Shown piece after piece: positions 34,895 through 42,926 of a stretch of 64,000 nucleotides of DNA. The notes under the pieces were generated by a model. It searched no databases, was not told the origin of the DNA, and saw only the letters and a list, made by a program, of their open reading frames with translations. Both the position numbers and the translations under genes were made by a program. Numbering within the stretch: the stretch's first letter is position 1; every line of letters starts with the position of its first letter. Source of the stretch: Flavobacterium dankookense (GTDB lineage Bacteria; Bacteroidota; Bacteroidia; Flavobacteriales; Flavobacteriaceae); contig NZ_SNXR01000016.1 of assembly GCF_004362665.1 (NCBI RefSeq), positions 1 to 64,000 on the forward strand. The letters are read 5' to 3'.

Positions 34895-35899
34895 TTAGAT
34901 ACTAATTTTTGAAATTAAATTTTCAAATTTCTCAATGGTTTTTTTTAAACTTTCGTATGATTTTCCTCCAGCAGCATTGATATGTCCGCCACCGTTGAAA
35001 TGATCTCGGGCAAATTGATTTACATCAAAACTACCTTGAGAACGGAACGATATTTTAATAATGTTTTCATCACGATGCTCAATAAAAATAGCTGCAAAAA
35101 CAATACCTTTTATAGTCAAACCATAATTAACAACGCCTTCTGTATCACCTTTTTCATAGTGGAATTCGTCTAATTCTTTTTGAGAAAGTGAAATATAGGA
35201 CGTTTTAAATTCTGGAAAAACTTTCATGTTTTGTAAAGCTCTTCCAAGGAGTTGCAGCCTATTGTATGAGTTGTTGTCAAAAAGCTGATTGTGAATTTCA
35301 CTATTTTCAATTCCTAAATCTATCAGTTCAGCAACAATTTTGTGTGTGTTGCTTGTTGTTGACGGAAAACGAAACGAACCTGAGTCAGTGGTTATTCCTG
35401 TATAAATGCATGTTGCGATAGTTTTATCTATCAATTCTTTTTTATCAAGGAAAGAGATAAAATTATAAATCATTTCACATGTTGATCCAAAAATAGTATC
35501 CGAATAAGTGTAAGTAGCATACGAATCTGGTTTTTGATGATGGTCAATCATTATCATTGGAACGGTTACTTTATTTAGCACTTGTTCCATTTCTCCGGTT
35601 CGGTGTAAAGCATTAAAATCTAGTGTGAAAACCATTTCTGCCTCTTGTATTACTTTAGTACAATTAGCTCTATCATTTTCAAAAATCAAAACAGTTTCTG
35701 AACTTGGCAACCAAGCTAAAAAATTAGGAAAATCATTTGGTGCAATGACAACAGGTTGATGGTTCATTTTCAAAAGAAAATGATATAGTGCTAAAGTTGA
35801 ACCCATAGCATCTCCATCGGGACTTCTATGTGGAATGATGGCAATTTTTTTTGGTGTTGCCAATAAATTATGAATGGCTAAAATATCTTCTTTTTTCAT
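34895..35899 (-). CDS. DHH-family phosphoesterase (NrnA-like oligoribonuclease / pAp phosphatase)
   Basis: Cytoplasmic enzyme of 334 aa. The DHH motifs are complete: HRSPDGDAMGSTLALYHFL near residues 24-42, TLDFNALHRTG, MIDHHQKPD (the DHH signature, about 120), and GSFRFPSTTSNTHKIV; the DHHA1 domain ends with FNGGGHINAAGG. NrnA-type proteins degrade short RNA oligomers and 3'-phosphoadenosine 5'-phosphate with manganese. First gene of the unit that continues with gldI and the prolyl isomerases. Confidence 0.88.
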   Translation of the reverse strand: MKKEDILAIHNLLATPKKIAIIPHRSPDGDAMGSTLALYHFLLKMNHQPVVIAPNDFPNFLAWLPSSETVLIFENDRANCTKVIQEAEMVFTLDFNALHRTGEMEQVLNKVTVPMIMIDHHQKPDSYATYTYSDTIFGSTCEMIYNFISFLDKKELIDKTIATCIYTGITTDSGSFRFPSTTSNTHKIVAELIDLGIENSEIHNQLFDNNSYNRLQLLGRALQNMKVFPEFKTSYISLSQKELDEFHYEKGDTEGVVNYGLTIKGIVFAAIFIEHRDENIIKISFRSQGSFDVNQFARDHFNGGGHINAAGGKSYESLKKTIEKFENLISKISI

Positions 35900-35991
35900 A
35901 GACGGCGAAATTACAAAAATTGAACACAGATTTTACAGTTTGTAGTAGTTTTTAATTATTTGTAATGTAAAGAATGTATCAAAAAGCTTTT

Positions 35992-36453
35992 TCACAATTT
36001 TTCTTTTTCAATGATTTTATACTTCCATCGGTTTGAATGATGACCATTATTAAAATCGGGTAATAAAGCACCAATTGTTGTTGAAATTCCGCCAGAAGTG
36101 ATAAGAATTAAAGCGCTTGGAATATCAACTAAAATTAAAATTGTACCTATTACTACTGTTGATGCGCCAATAAAAATCAAACCAGCGCTCGCAAAAGAAC
36201 TACCAACCGATCTTCTTTTAAATACAATTATATCGTTTAGAAGTATTTTTTTTCCTTTTAATTCTATTGAAGTGCTGTCAATTATTTTCAATCTGCCGAA
36301 ATATTTTTTTCCATCAATTGTTTTTACTTTAACTCTAGTGTTTTCTTTTAATATAATTGTTTTTCCTGTTTGATTGTTTGTAACTTGAACTGCATTGGTT
36401 TGTGAAAATAGTTGACAAGAAAAAAGTAGAAGGATAAAAATAATTTTTTTCAT
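35992..36453 (-). CDS. hypothetical exported/membrane protein
   Basis: I do not recognise this 153-aa protein. Signal peptide (KKIIFILLLFSCQLFSQ), a small beta-rich region (about 25-80: VKVKTIDGKKYFGRLKIIDS), and two hydrophobic helices (about 85-130: SAGLIFIGASTVVIGTILIL and DIPSALILITSGGISTTIGA), then a basic tail. The beta part resembles a short LSm/SH3-like barrel. Single gene between the DHH unit and fluC. Confidence 0.65.
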   Translation of the reverse strand: MKKIIFILLLFSCQLFSQTNAVQVTNNQTGKTIILKENTRVKVKTIDGKKYFGRLKIIDSTSIELKGKKILLNDIIVFKRRSVGSSFASAGLIFIGASTVVIGTILILVDIPSALILITSGGISTTIGALLPDFNNGHHSNRWKYKIIEKEKL

Positions 36454-36493
36454 TTTGTTGATAATTTTCCGTTAAACCAGTTTTTTTTAATTG

Positions 36494-36865
36494 TTATTTT
36501 GATAAAAATAATCCAAGCCAAACGGCAAAAAGTCCAGAAATAATACTCGCAGCAATGTAGGCAAATGCTAAAAAGGAATTATTATTTTGAAAAAGATTAA
36601 AATTTTCCATCCCAAAAGTTGAGAAAGTAGTGAAACCTCCACAAAATCCGGTGATTAAAAACCATTTTAAGTTGCCGTCTGTCATGTTGTTTTTCTCTAA
36701 CAAACCAATGGAAACACCAATCAGAAAACAACCCACAACATTGGTTAAAAAAGTAGCTAATGGAAAATGATTGGACCAAAACTTAGCTACAAAAAGGGAT
36801 GTCAAAAACCGCAACACGCTTCCAATTGCGCCACCTAATGCTATATATAAAATGGTTTTTAGCAT
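36494..36865 (-). CDS. crcB: fluoride efflux channel FluC/CrcB
   Basis: Small membrane protein of 123 aa with four hydrophobic helices, GGAIGSVLRF at the start, the conserved N in FLTNVVGCFLIG, and GFCGGFTTFSTF in helix 3, all diagnostic of the Fluc dual-topology dimer. It exports fluoride passively. The gene starts directly at the stop of rluF (no gap), and no fluoride riboswitch can be placed in front of it, since its upstream DNA is coding. Confidence 0.92.
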   Translation of the reverse strand: MLKTILYIALGGAIGSVLRFLTSLFVAKFWSNHFPLATFLTNVVGCFLIGVSIGLLEKNNMTDGNLKWFLITGFCGGFTTFSTFGMENFNLFQNNNSFLAFAYIAASIISGLFAVWLGLFLSK

Positions 36866-37660
36866 TTATTTTTTGGTATTGTTTTTATTGATTTTGAATT
36901 TGTTATTGCCAATGCCATTGACTTTTGAAAAACTTGCTTCTTCTGTTTTGCTTGAAGGTTCAATCAATTTATTTAATTGTTTGATTTCGTCATCGCTTAA
37001 ATCACGGTAACGTCCAACAGGAATATCAAGTGAAATGTTAATGATTCGTGTGCGTTTTAGTGCCGTAACTTCGTAGTCTAGGTATTCACACATTCTACGA
37101 ATTTGACGGTTTAAACCTTGTGTTAAGATGATTTTAAAAACAAATTTACTGATTTGTTCTACTTTACATTTTTTGGTAACAGTATCGAGAATTGGAATTC
37201 CATTGCCCATTCGTTGAATAAATCGATCGGTAATTGGTCGGTTTACGGTAACGATGTATTCTTTTTCGTGGTTGTTTCTAGCGCGGAGAATTTTGTTAAC
37301 AATATCACCATCATCAGTCATGAAAATCAAACCTTCACTGGCTTTGTCCAATCGACCAATTGGAAAAATTCTCTTAGGATAATTGATATAATCTACAATA
37401 TTATCGCGAACATTTTGATTGGTTGTACATTCAATTCCAACCGGTTTATGAAAAGCTAGATAGATTGGTTTTTCTGTTTTTTCTCGAATTAATTTTCCGT
37501 CTACACGAATTTCATCTTCTGCAGAAACTTTAGTTCCTAGTTCTGGAACTACACCATTTATGGTAATTCGTCCTTGTTCTAATAATTTATCCGCTTCACG
37601 GCGAGAACAATAGCCCGATTCGGAAAGAAATTTATTGATTCGTGTTTGATTGATTTCCAT
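36866..37660 (-). CDS. rluF: 23S rRNA pseudouridine synthase RluF-like
   Basis: RNA-modifying enzyme of 264 aa: S4 RNA-binding domain (about 6-65: [20 protein letters not shown]), then the RsuA/RluB/E/F catalytic domain with [18 protein letters not shown] (catalytic Asp near 103) and [20 protein letters not shown]. The [11 protein letters not shown] pattern matches RluF (U2604 in 23S rRNA) best. A basic extension ([20 protein letters not shown]) ends the protein. A TATATTTG box lies just upstream and fluC follows immediately. Confidence 0.82.
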   Translation of the reverse strand: MEINQTRINKFLSESGYCSRREADKLLEQGRITINGVVPELGTKVSAEDEIRVDGKLIREKTEKPIYLAFHKPVGIECTTNQNVRDNIVDYINYPKRIFPIGRLDKASEGLIFMTDDGDIVNKILRARNNHEKEYIVTVNRPITDRFIQRMGNGIPILDTVTKKCKVEQISKFVFKIILTQGLNRQIRRMCEYLDYEVTALKRTRIINISLDIPVGRYRDLSDDEIKQLNKLIEPSSKTEEASFSKVNGIGNNKFKINKNNTKK

Positions 37661-37664
37661 ATCG

Positions 37665-37672
37665 CAAATATA
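37665..37672 (-). promoter_or_regulatory. TAnnTTTG -7 element directly before rluF
   Basis: TATATTTG on the minus strand only 4 bases from the rluF ATG (37660). If used, transcription would start at or inside the start codon, giving a leaderless message. Confidence 0.4.
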
Positions 37673-37774
37673 CTATTTTTTGAAGTTATTATTTTTGATA
37701 AGTTCGTTGATAAGTTCGTTTCAAAAAACAGAAAAAAGATTTGTAAATAGTAAGTTTTTGTTATTTTTACCCAC

Positions 37775-38647
37775 ATGAATATACAAGGAAAACTTATAAT
37801 AATTGGTGGCGCTGTTGATAAAGGTAGTTTCACCGAAACTGATTTAGACAAAAACGCTCCAAAAAATTTAAATTTCTTCGAAGAAGGTATTTTGAAGCGA
37901 ATAATTAAAGAGTCTAAAAATAAAGAACAATCTCGAATTGAAGTGATTACTACTGCCTCCAAAATTCCAAGAGAAATTGGACCAGAATATGTAAAAGCAT
38001 TTCGCTATTTGGGTGCAGAAAATGTAGATGTTCTTCATATTGAGAGAAGAGAACAAGCTAGTGAAACTGAAATTCTTGATCGATTGAAATCGGCAGATGT
38101 AGTTATGTTTACAGGCGGTGATCAACTTCGATTGACTTCAATTCTAGGTGGAACGCCATTTGATGAAATTCTTATTTCTAAATATCGTAACGAAGATTTT
38201 GTGTATGCCGGAACTTCGGCTGGAGCAGCAGCTGCTTCTAATAGTATGATTTACCAAGGAAGTAGCAGCGAAGCATTGTTGAAAGGTGAAGTAAAAATTA
38301 CGTCTGGTTTAGGATTGATTGACGATGTGGTTATTGATACGCATTTTGTGCAACGCGGGCGAATTGGTCGTTTGTTTCAAGCGGTTGTTGGCAACCCAAA
38401 AGTACTTGGAATTGGACTTGGAGAAGATACAGGTTTGTTGATTACAAATGGTCGTCAAATGGAAGCGATTGGTTCTGGATTAGTAATTTTAGTAGATGGA
38501 AGAGAAGTAAAAGATACAAATTTGACACAAGTAGAATTAGGTCAGCCGATTTCAATCAACCATTTGGTAACGCACGTTATGAGCAATCATGACAGATTTG
38601 ATTTGGATACTTTTAAAATGACAATTCACTCTTCACAATACGTTTAA
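37775..38647 (+). CDS. cphB: cyanophycinase
   Basis: Serine exopeptidase of 290 aa that cuts cyanophycin to beta-Asp-Arg dipeptides. The N-terminus GKLIIIGGAVDKG is typical, followed by FTGGDQLRL (about 113-121) and the nucleophile elbow AGTSAGAA with Ser148. Length and lack of signal peptide match the cytoplasmic enzyme. It is followed by an isoaspartyl peptidase, which would hydrolyse the dipeptides, so the two are the breakdown arm for polymer made by CphA (17937-20555). ATG start. Confidence 0.92.
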   Translation: MNIQGKLIIIGGAVDKGSFTETDLDKNAPKNLNFFEEGILKRIIKESKNKEQSRIEVITTASKIPREIGPEYVKAFRYLGAENVDVLHIERREQASETEILDRLKSADVVMFTGGDQLRLTSILGGTPFDEILISKYRNEDFVYAGTSAGAAAASNSMIYQGSSSEALLKGEVKITSGLGLIDDVVIDTHFVQRGRIGRLFQAVVGNPKVLGIGLGEDTGLLITNGRQMEAIGSGLVILVDGREVKDTNLTQVELGQPISINHLVTHVMSNHDRFDLDTFKMTIHSSQYV

Positions 38648-38738
38648 TATAGATTATTAGACTTCTTAGATTGTTAGAACATTTAGATGTTTTTCAGAAT
38701 TTAATAAGTCTAGCAATCAAGCAATCTAATATTCTAAG
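38648..38738. repeat. word-repeat imperfect hairpin (TTAGA/TCTAA type)
   Basis: Intergenic stretch built of short words. The left arm has TTAGACTTCTTAGATTG and TTAGAACATTTAGATG; the right arm has GTCTAGCAATCAAGC and AATCTAATATTCTAAG, the complements in reverse order. It runs directly up to the ATG of the peptidase gene. Similar designs with other words are at 56170-56238 and 57540-57612. Confidence 0.7.
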
Positions 38739-39584
38739 ATGTCTAAAATAATCATCCACGGAGGATTTTTCTCGGAATCATCCACTAATAACGAAACCAA
38801 AGTTGCCAAACAACAGGCGTTACTACGTATTGTGAGAGATTCGTATAATTATTTGCAAAATCACTCAGCAGTTGAAACGGTTGTTCATGCCACATCTCTT
38901 TTGGAAGACGATGCATTGTTCAATGCTGGAATTGGTTCTCAGATTCAAAGTGATGGAAAAATCAGGATGAGTGCTTCTTTGATGGATTCTACTACGATGA
39001 AAATGAGTGGTGTGATTAATATTGAAGAAGTAAAAAATCCAATTCAAGTTGCGGAAGTTTTAATGAATGTTGATGACCGAATTCTCAGTGGAGAAGGAGC
39101 AACTGATTTTGCTAGAAAAAATGGTTTTGAAAAATTCTCTACCGAAATTCCACAACGAAGAAAAGAATATGAAGCCAAATTAGCTTCAACTGGAACGGGA
39201 ACAGTTGGTTGTGTCGCTTTGGATAACGAAGGACGAATTGCTGTTGCTACTTCAACGGGTGGAAAAGGTTTTGAAATTGTTGGTCGAGTTTCTGATTCGG
39301 CTACGGTTGCCGGAAATTATTGTAACGAATTTTGTGGCGTAAGTTTAACTGGTGTTGGCGAAGATATTGTTAGTGGTGCAGTGGCTGCCAAAATTGTAAC
39401 TCGTGTAACGGATGGATTTTCGTTAGAACAAGCATTTGAAAAAACCTTTGCTGAGCTAAAACCCTTTGACGGTTTTGCAGGCGCAATTGCTATTGATAAA
39501 AACGGAAATATCTTCCATCAAGATTCGCATCCAAGTATGGTTTTTGCCAGTTTTGATGGAGAAAATGAAGAAGTTTTTAATTAG
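38739..39584 (+). CDS. isoaspartyl peptidase / L-asparaginase (Ntn-hydrolase)
   Basis: Plant-type asparaginase family precursor of 281 aa. It should cleave itself before Thr155 in STGTGTVGCVAL, freeing the nucleophile Thr; the later ATSTGG motif (170-175) is also typical, and GIHGG-like HGGFF occurs at residues 7-11. Members hydrolyse beta-aspartyl dipeptides. Placement 91 bases after cphB indicates that it splits beta-Asp-Arg released from cyanophycin into Asp and Arg. No signal peptide, so cytoplasmic. Confidence 0.88.
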   Translation: MSKIIIHGGFFSESSTNNETKVAKQQALLRIVRDSYNYLQNHSAVETVVHATSLLEDDALFNAGIGSQIQSDGKIRMSASLMDSTTMKMSGVINIEEVKNPIQVAEVLMNVDDRILSGEGATDFARKNGFEKFSTEIPQRRKEYEAKLASTGTGTVGCVALDNEGRIAVATSTGGKGFEIVGRVSDSATVAGNYCNEFCGVSLTGVGEDIVSGAVAAKIVTRVTDGFSLEQAFEKTFAELKPFDGFAGAIAIDKNGNIFHQDSHPSMVFASFDGENEEVFN

Positions 39585-39594
39585 TTTATATAAT

Positions 39595-40071
39595 ATGAAA
39601 AGAGTTTTATTTGCATTTATTGCTTTAAGTACAATTTTAATAGGATGTTCATCCGATAGTGATTCGAAATCCTTTGAGTCAACAATTAAAATAGATGGCG
39701 TTTCTTTTTTACCAAAAGAGATTACAGCTTATCCATTAAATAGTTCTTTTGAAAAATCTTTAATATTTGTTTTGAAAAAGAACTTAGACACTCCAATGGA
39801 TTTGGATGAAATGGTTTTTAGGATAAATTATCCTTTGACACAGGCGGATGCTTCTGGAACTTATTTGATGACTGGAATGCAAGGCACAGGAAATTACACT
39901 AAAGCGAATAATAGTTATTTGTTCTTTAATGGAAATATTGTTGTTGAAGATTTAGGGAATAATAAATTCAATATCTCTTTTCAAAATGTAAAAGGATCCG
40001 AAGGTAATGGCTCTACAACAGTGATCACAGTCACAGGAAGTATTAGCGGAAAGTTTCAAGAAAGTAATTAG
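39595..40071 (+). CDS. hypothetical lipoprotein
   Basis: Unrecognised lipoprotein of 158 aa. The ATG at 39595 gives a signal sequence with lipobox ILIGC (Cys18) and a Ser/Asp-rich start (SSDSDSK). An upstream in-frame start at 39466 would lie inside the peptidase gene and is rejected. The body looks beta-rich, with conserved-looking GTYLMTGMQGTGNY. It is 10 bases after the peptidase stop, so it is probably co-transcribed, without any obvious link to cyanophycin. Confidence 0.65.
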   Translation: MKRVLFAFIALSTILIGCSSDSDSKSFESTIKIDGVSFLPKEITAYPLNSSFEKSLIFVLKKNLDTPMDLDEMVFRINYPLTQADASGTYLMTGMQGTGNYTKANNSYLFFNGNIVVEDLGNNKFNISFQNVKGSEGNGSTTVITVTGSISGKFQESN

Positions 40072-40094
40072 TCTTTCTTCTTAGACATTTTGTA

Positions 40095-40853
40095 TTACTT
40101 GTTTGCAAACAATTTGATGGTATAGTCTAATAATTTTGTGCTACCATAATCGCCATGACCTGGAACTACAATTTTTAGGTTGGGATATTCCTTTTTAATT
40201 TTTTCTACGGTTTTTGACCATTCGGCTGTATTTGCATCGCCTAAATAACCTTTTGTGGCTTTTAATTCTTTAATCAAACAACCACCAAAAAGAACATTTT
40301 CACTCGGAAAATAACCCACAATGTTATCTTTGGTATGTCCTTCGCCGAAAAATTTTGCGATGATTTGTTCATTACCAACGTTTAAAACTAGCGAATCGTT
40401 AAAACTGTTTTGAGGTAAAGTTTCGTTATTATTTTTAGCAAATTCTATCGTTTTGAAATAAGAATAAGAAGGAATATTTTTGTTATGAAAAGCTGTTAAA
40501 CCTGCTAAACAATCATTGTGAAAATGTGTTGGAATGATAGCATTTATTTTTGCTTGTTGCGTTTCAGATATCCATTTAATTAATTCTTCGGAAGTAGTGT
40601 TGCTTGTAGGTGTGTCAAAAATGATTGTTTCCTTGTTGTTGCTAACTATTAAACCATTGCATGGCACATTTCCGAAATCTTGGGTTTGTAAAAAAGAAGT
40701 ATGGACAAAAGCGTTTTTTGAGACTTGAGTAATGATTAGATCATTGGATTTGTAAACTTCTTTAGATTGAAAAGCTTCACTTTTTTTTGAACCACAACCT
40801 AAATTTAATAATGGGATGATTGTTAGAAGTAGCAGTCTTGATAAGGTTTTCAT
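40095..40853 (-). CDS. subclass B1 metallo-beta-lactamase homologue, lipoprotein
   Basis: Zinc hydrolase of 252 aa. All six B1 ligands are visible: HFHND with His110, His112 and Asp114, His173 (GEGH), Cys192 (FGGC) and His233 (PGHGDYG). The signal peptide ends in the lipobox LNLGC (Cys20), so the enzyme should be anchored in the membrane. B1 enzymes hydrolyse carbapenems and other beta-lactams; chromosomal B1 enzymes are known in flavobacteria. I chose the ATG at 40853 over a TTG at 40877, because a promoter element overlaps the latter. No IS, integron or resistance genes flank it, so it is probably intrinsic. Actual beta-lactamase activity is inferred. Confidence 0.85.
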   Translation of the reverse strand: MKTLSRLLLLTIIPLLNLGCGSKKSEAFQSKEVYKSNDLIITQVSKNAFVHTSFLQTQDFGNVPCNGLIVSNNKETIIFDTPTSNTTSEELIKWISETQQAKINAIIPTHFHNDCLAGLTAFHNKNIPSYSYFKTIEFAKNNNETLPQNSFNDSLVLNVGNEQIIAKFFGEGHTKDNIVGYFPSENVLFGGCLIKELKATKGYLGDANTAEWSKTVEKIKKEYPNLKIVVPGHGDYGSTKLLDYTIKLFANK

Positions 40854-40874
40854 TTTTTTGGAAGTACTTTTTTT

Positions 40875-40882
40875 CAAAAGTA
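40875..40882 (-). promoter_or_regulatory. TAnnTTTG -7 element of the metallo-beta-lactamase gene
   Basis: TACTTTTG on the minus strand, 21 bases upstream of the ATG at 40853; it also supports that ATG over the upstream TTG. Confidence 0.5.
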
Positions 40883-41009
40883 CAAAACTCTTTCAAATGG
40901 TAAGATTGGAAAGTAATATTAGAGATAATTATAAAGGAATATTACCCCTATACTATTACTACTTGTGACTTTTTATGTTAAAGGTTGCTGATGTTTCATT
41001 TGCGTATAC

Positions 41010-41260
41010 ATAAGTACAAACAAGGATTGCAATGCTATTAGTAGTTATATTAAAACTGATATCAAGCTTGTTAAAAATACAAACACGATATGTAATATTA
41101 AAAACAAGTATTTTAATACTAAAAACAATCATGGTATTACTAAAAACTATTATTGTATTAATACAATATACTATTGTAAAAATTACAACTAATATTGCAA
41201 AAACTAAAAGTCAATTAGTAATACTATAAACTAACTATTCAAAACTATTGATTGATTGTG
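41010..41260. repeat. 21-bp degenerate tandem array 3
   Basis: Twelve diverged copies of a 21-bp unit, of which AATACTAAAAACAATCATGG is a typical copy. Starts fall at 41010, 41031, 41052, 41073, 41094, 41115, 41136, 41157, 41178, 41199, 41220 and 41241 with no indels. The copies are A+T-rich and only 50-70 percent alike by eye. One forward frame stays open from an ATG at 41032 to 41229 (65 codons), reading as a heptad near LKTIIVL; I treat this as a by-product of a stop-poor 21-bp period rather than a proven gene. The rest of this 486-base gap, either side of the array, shows nothing recognisable except the promoter at 40875. Confidence 0.85.
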
Positions 41261-41339
41261 GAGTAAACTTATCCTTTGCAGCTAGTTAAGTTTTTTTGAT
41301 TTGTGAAGTAAGAAGAGAAGGATTTATAGCCTTTTGGGC

Positions 41340-41897
41340 TTATCTTTCATAGGTTACATAGGTAGTACCAGTTACTGTATAATTTTCGGAACTTGAAGAA
41401 GCGTTGTCAATTTTTAGTTTCAACCGGTTGTTTGTAAGTTCGATAATCTGAGATGATAATTCATATGAACCTGGCTCATTTGGTTCGATGTCATAAAATC
41501 TGGTGATTAAATTATTATTATTTATACTCCATTCACCAATGTGAACACCTTCTTGCTGGTTTTCATTGGAGTTAATTTGATAAAAAAATGAGTTTGATTG
41601 ATTTTGACTATTAGTCTGAATAACATCTACAACATAACTTCCATTCGTATTTATAAACTTAGGATTGTTGGTGAATTCAATAGTATAATTAAAATCACCT
41701 CCATTTGAAGTTTCTGTTATTCCAGTTTCTGCTGTAGTTCGTGTCGAAGTGTATTCTATTAAGTTCCATGTTCCAAGAATGGCGGTTTCAAAATTTTGAG
41801 AATTAGTTTCATTATCACTTGAAGAACAGGATGCAATAATTAGAAATAGGCAAAAAATAGTTGATTTTATAATGGAGTGTTTGGTTTTAGATTTCAT
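41340..41897 (-). CDS. hypothetical lipoprotein, lipocalin-like
   Basis: Lipoprotein of 185 aa. The ATG at 41897 gives a signal sequence with lipobox IIASC followed by SSSDNETNS; a longer reading from 41954 adds residues with no sense as a signal. The mature part opens AILGTWNLIEYTSTRT, the GTW pattern of lipocalin-like (Lipocalin_4/5) proteins, and continues as beta strands ending YTVTGTTYVTYER. Function not known. Confidence 0.65.
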   Translation of the reverse strand: MKSKTKHSIIKSTIFCLFLIIASCSSSDNETNSQNFETAILGTWNLIEYTSTRTTAETGITETSNGGDFNYTIEFTNNPKFINTNGSYVVDVIQTNSQNQSNSFFYQINSNENQQEGVHIGEWSINNNNLITRFYDIEPNEPGSYELSSQIIELTNNRLKLKIDNASSSSENYTVTGTTYVTYER

Positions 41898-42051
41898 GGG
41901 TGTGTGTTTTTTAAAGGTTTTCGGCTTTATTAATAATTGATGAACTAAGACCAAGCCTTAGCAAATATAACCAAAACTTTAAATTAAAAACTTTTGCCAT
42001 TTCAAATAAATCCTATGCTTTGCCATTTCTTGAAACCTCTGTTAGCAGTGG

Positions 42052-42804
42052 CTATTTTTGCTTATCCCAAACTTCAAGCATTGCTTTTAAATCATTATAT
42101 TCCTCCGAAAAAGCTCCATCAATTTTATATTTATCCTTGAATTTATAAAAATACTCTCGAGCTTTTTTATTTTCTGATATTGTTGATATAAAAAGTCGAT
42201 TTAAAAGTTCCATTTTTCTATCATCTATTTTTTCATCTGCGTTTTCATATTCATTTAACGTTTTAGCAATTTCCTTTTCAGAATATCTTTTTATATTTTT
42301 ATTTATGAAATGTTTTTTGATTACTTTATTGTTTTCAAAATATACTTTAACAATTACCCAAATGTTAGTTTCGTAATTCCTGTCTTTTTTTGTTGGTAAA
42401 TCAATAAGCTCTTCAACAATTAAAGTATCATTTTTTGTTCTTAAATTACATGTTTGAGTGGCATCCCAAAAATCAATTATATTTTTTTCTCCGCAAACTG
42501 ACAATACAAATTCTGAAAAATTTATTGGTTTGTTTTCAATATTTCTATAACCACATAAAGCTATTCTTTTTCCGTTTGATAATTTATAAACAGTATCAGT
42601 TTTTGTTCCAGTTATATCATTTTCTCCACATTTACATTCTTCATTAGTAACTTTCAAAACTGCTAAATTATCTTTTTGTAATCCTTCGGGATTTGGAATT
42701 AATTCTCTATTTTGGTTATATTCAGTTTTGTTTTCACTTGATTGCTTGCAAGAAAGAAATAGGAGCAAAGTGATAAATGTTAGTATCTTAAGTTCGTTTC
42801 TCAT
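42052..42804 (-). CDS. hypothetical lipoprotein
   Basis: Unrecognised lipoprotein of 250 aa. The ATG at 42804 gives MRNELKILTFITLLLFLSC with Cys19 as lipidation site; the longer reading from 42843 spans the promoter. A CxC pair (EECKCGEND, about residues 57-65) and other cysteines (CGYRN, VCGEKN, TCN) suggest disulphides. The C-terminal third is helical and charged. A TACATTTG box precedes it by 17 bases. Confidence 0.62.
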   Translation of the reverse strand: MRNELKILTFITLLLFLSCKQSSENKTEYNQNRELIPNPEGLQKDNLAVLKVTNEECKCGENDITGTKTDTVYKLSNGKRIALCGYRNIENKPINFSEFVLSVCGEKNIIDFWDATQTCNLRTKNDTLIVEELIDLPTKKDRNYETNIWVIVKVYFENNKVIKKHFINKNIKRYSEKEIAKTLNEYENADEKIDDRKMELLNRLFISTISENKKAREYFYKFKDKYKIDGAFSEEYNDLKAMLEVWDKQK

Positions 42805-42821
42805 ATTGTTACTGCCAAACC

Positions 42822-42829
42822 CAAATGTA
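42822..42829 (-). promoter_or_regulatory. TAnnTTTG -7 element of the 42052 gene
   Basis: TACATTTG on the minus strand, 17 bases before the ATG at 42804; supports that start over 42843. Confidence 0.45.
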
Positions 42830-42874
42830 CAAAAGTCTTTCAATTACCCAAATATCATTCGTATGGACTAAATC

Positions 42875-42905
42875 AAAAAACCTCTTAACAATGTCAAGAG
42901 GTTTT
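42875..42905 (-). terminator. rho-independent terminator of the metzincin gene
   Basis: AAAACCTCTT, GACATTGTT, AAGAGGTTTT on the minus strand with a T-run, 21 bases past the stop at 42927. Confidence 0.85.
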
Positions 42906-42926
42906 GTTATAATGATTGAAAAAATA

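Noticed and set aside
36866..36900. Fluoride riboswitch in front of fluC
   Set aside because: The gene begins at the rluF stop codon, leaving no leader for a riboswitch.
39466..39594. N-terminal extension of the 39595 lipoprotein
   Set aside because: It lies inside the isoaspartyl peptidase gene, and the lipobox signal begins at the ATG at 39595.
41032..41229. Small protein gene of 65 aa in array 3
   Set aside because: The open frame follows from the 21-bp period; without start signals or conservation I list it as repeat and only flag it.
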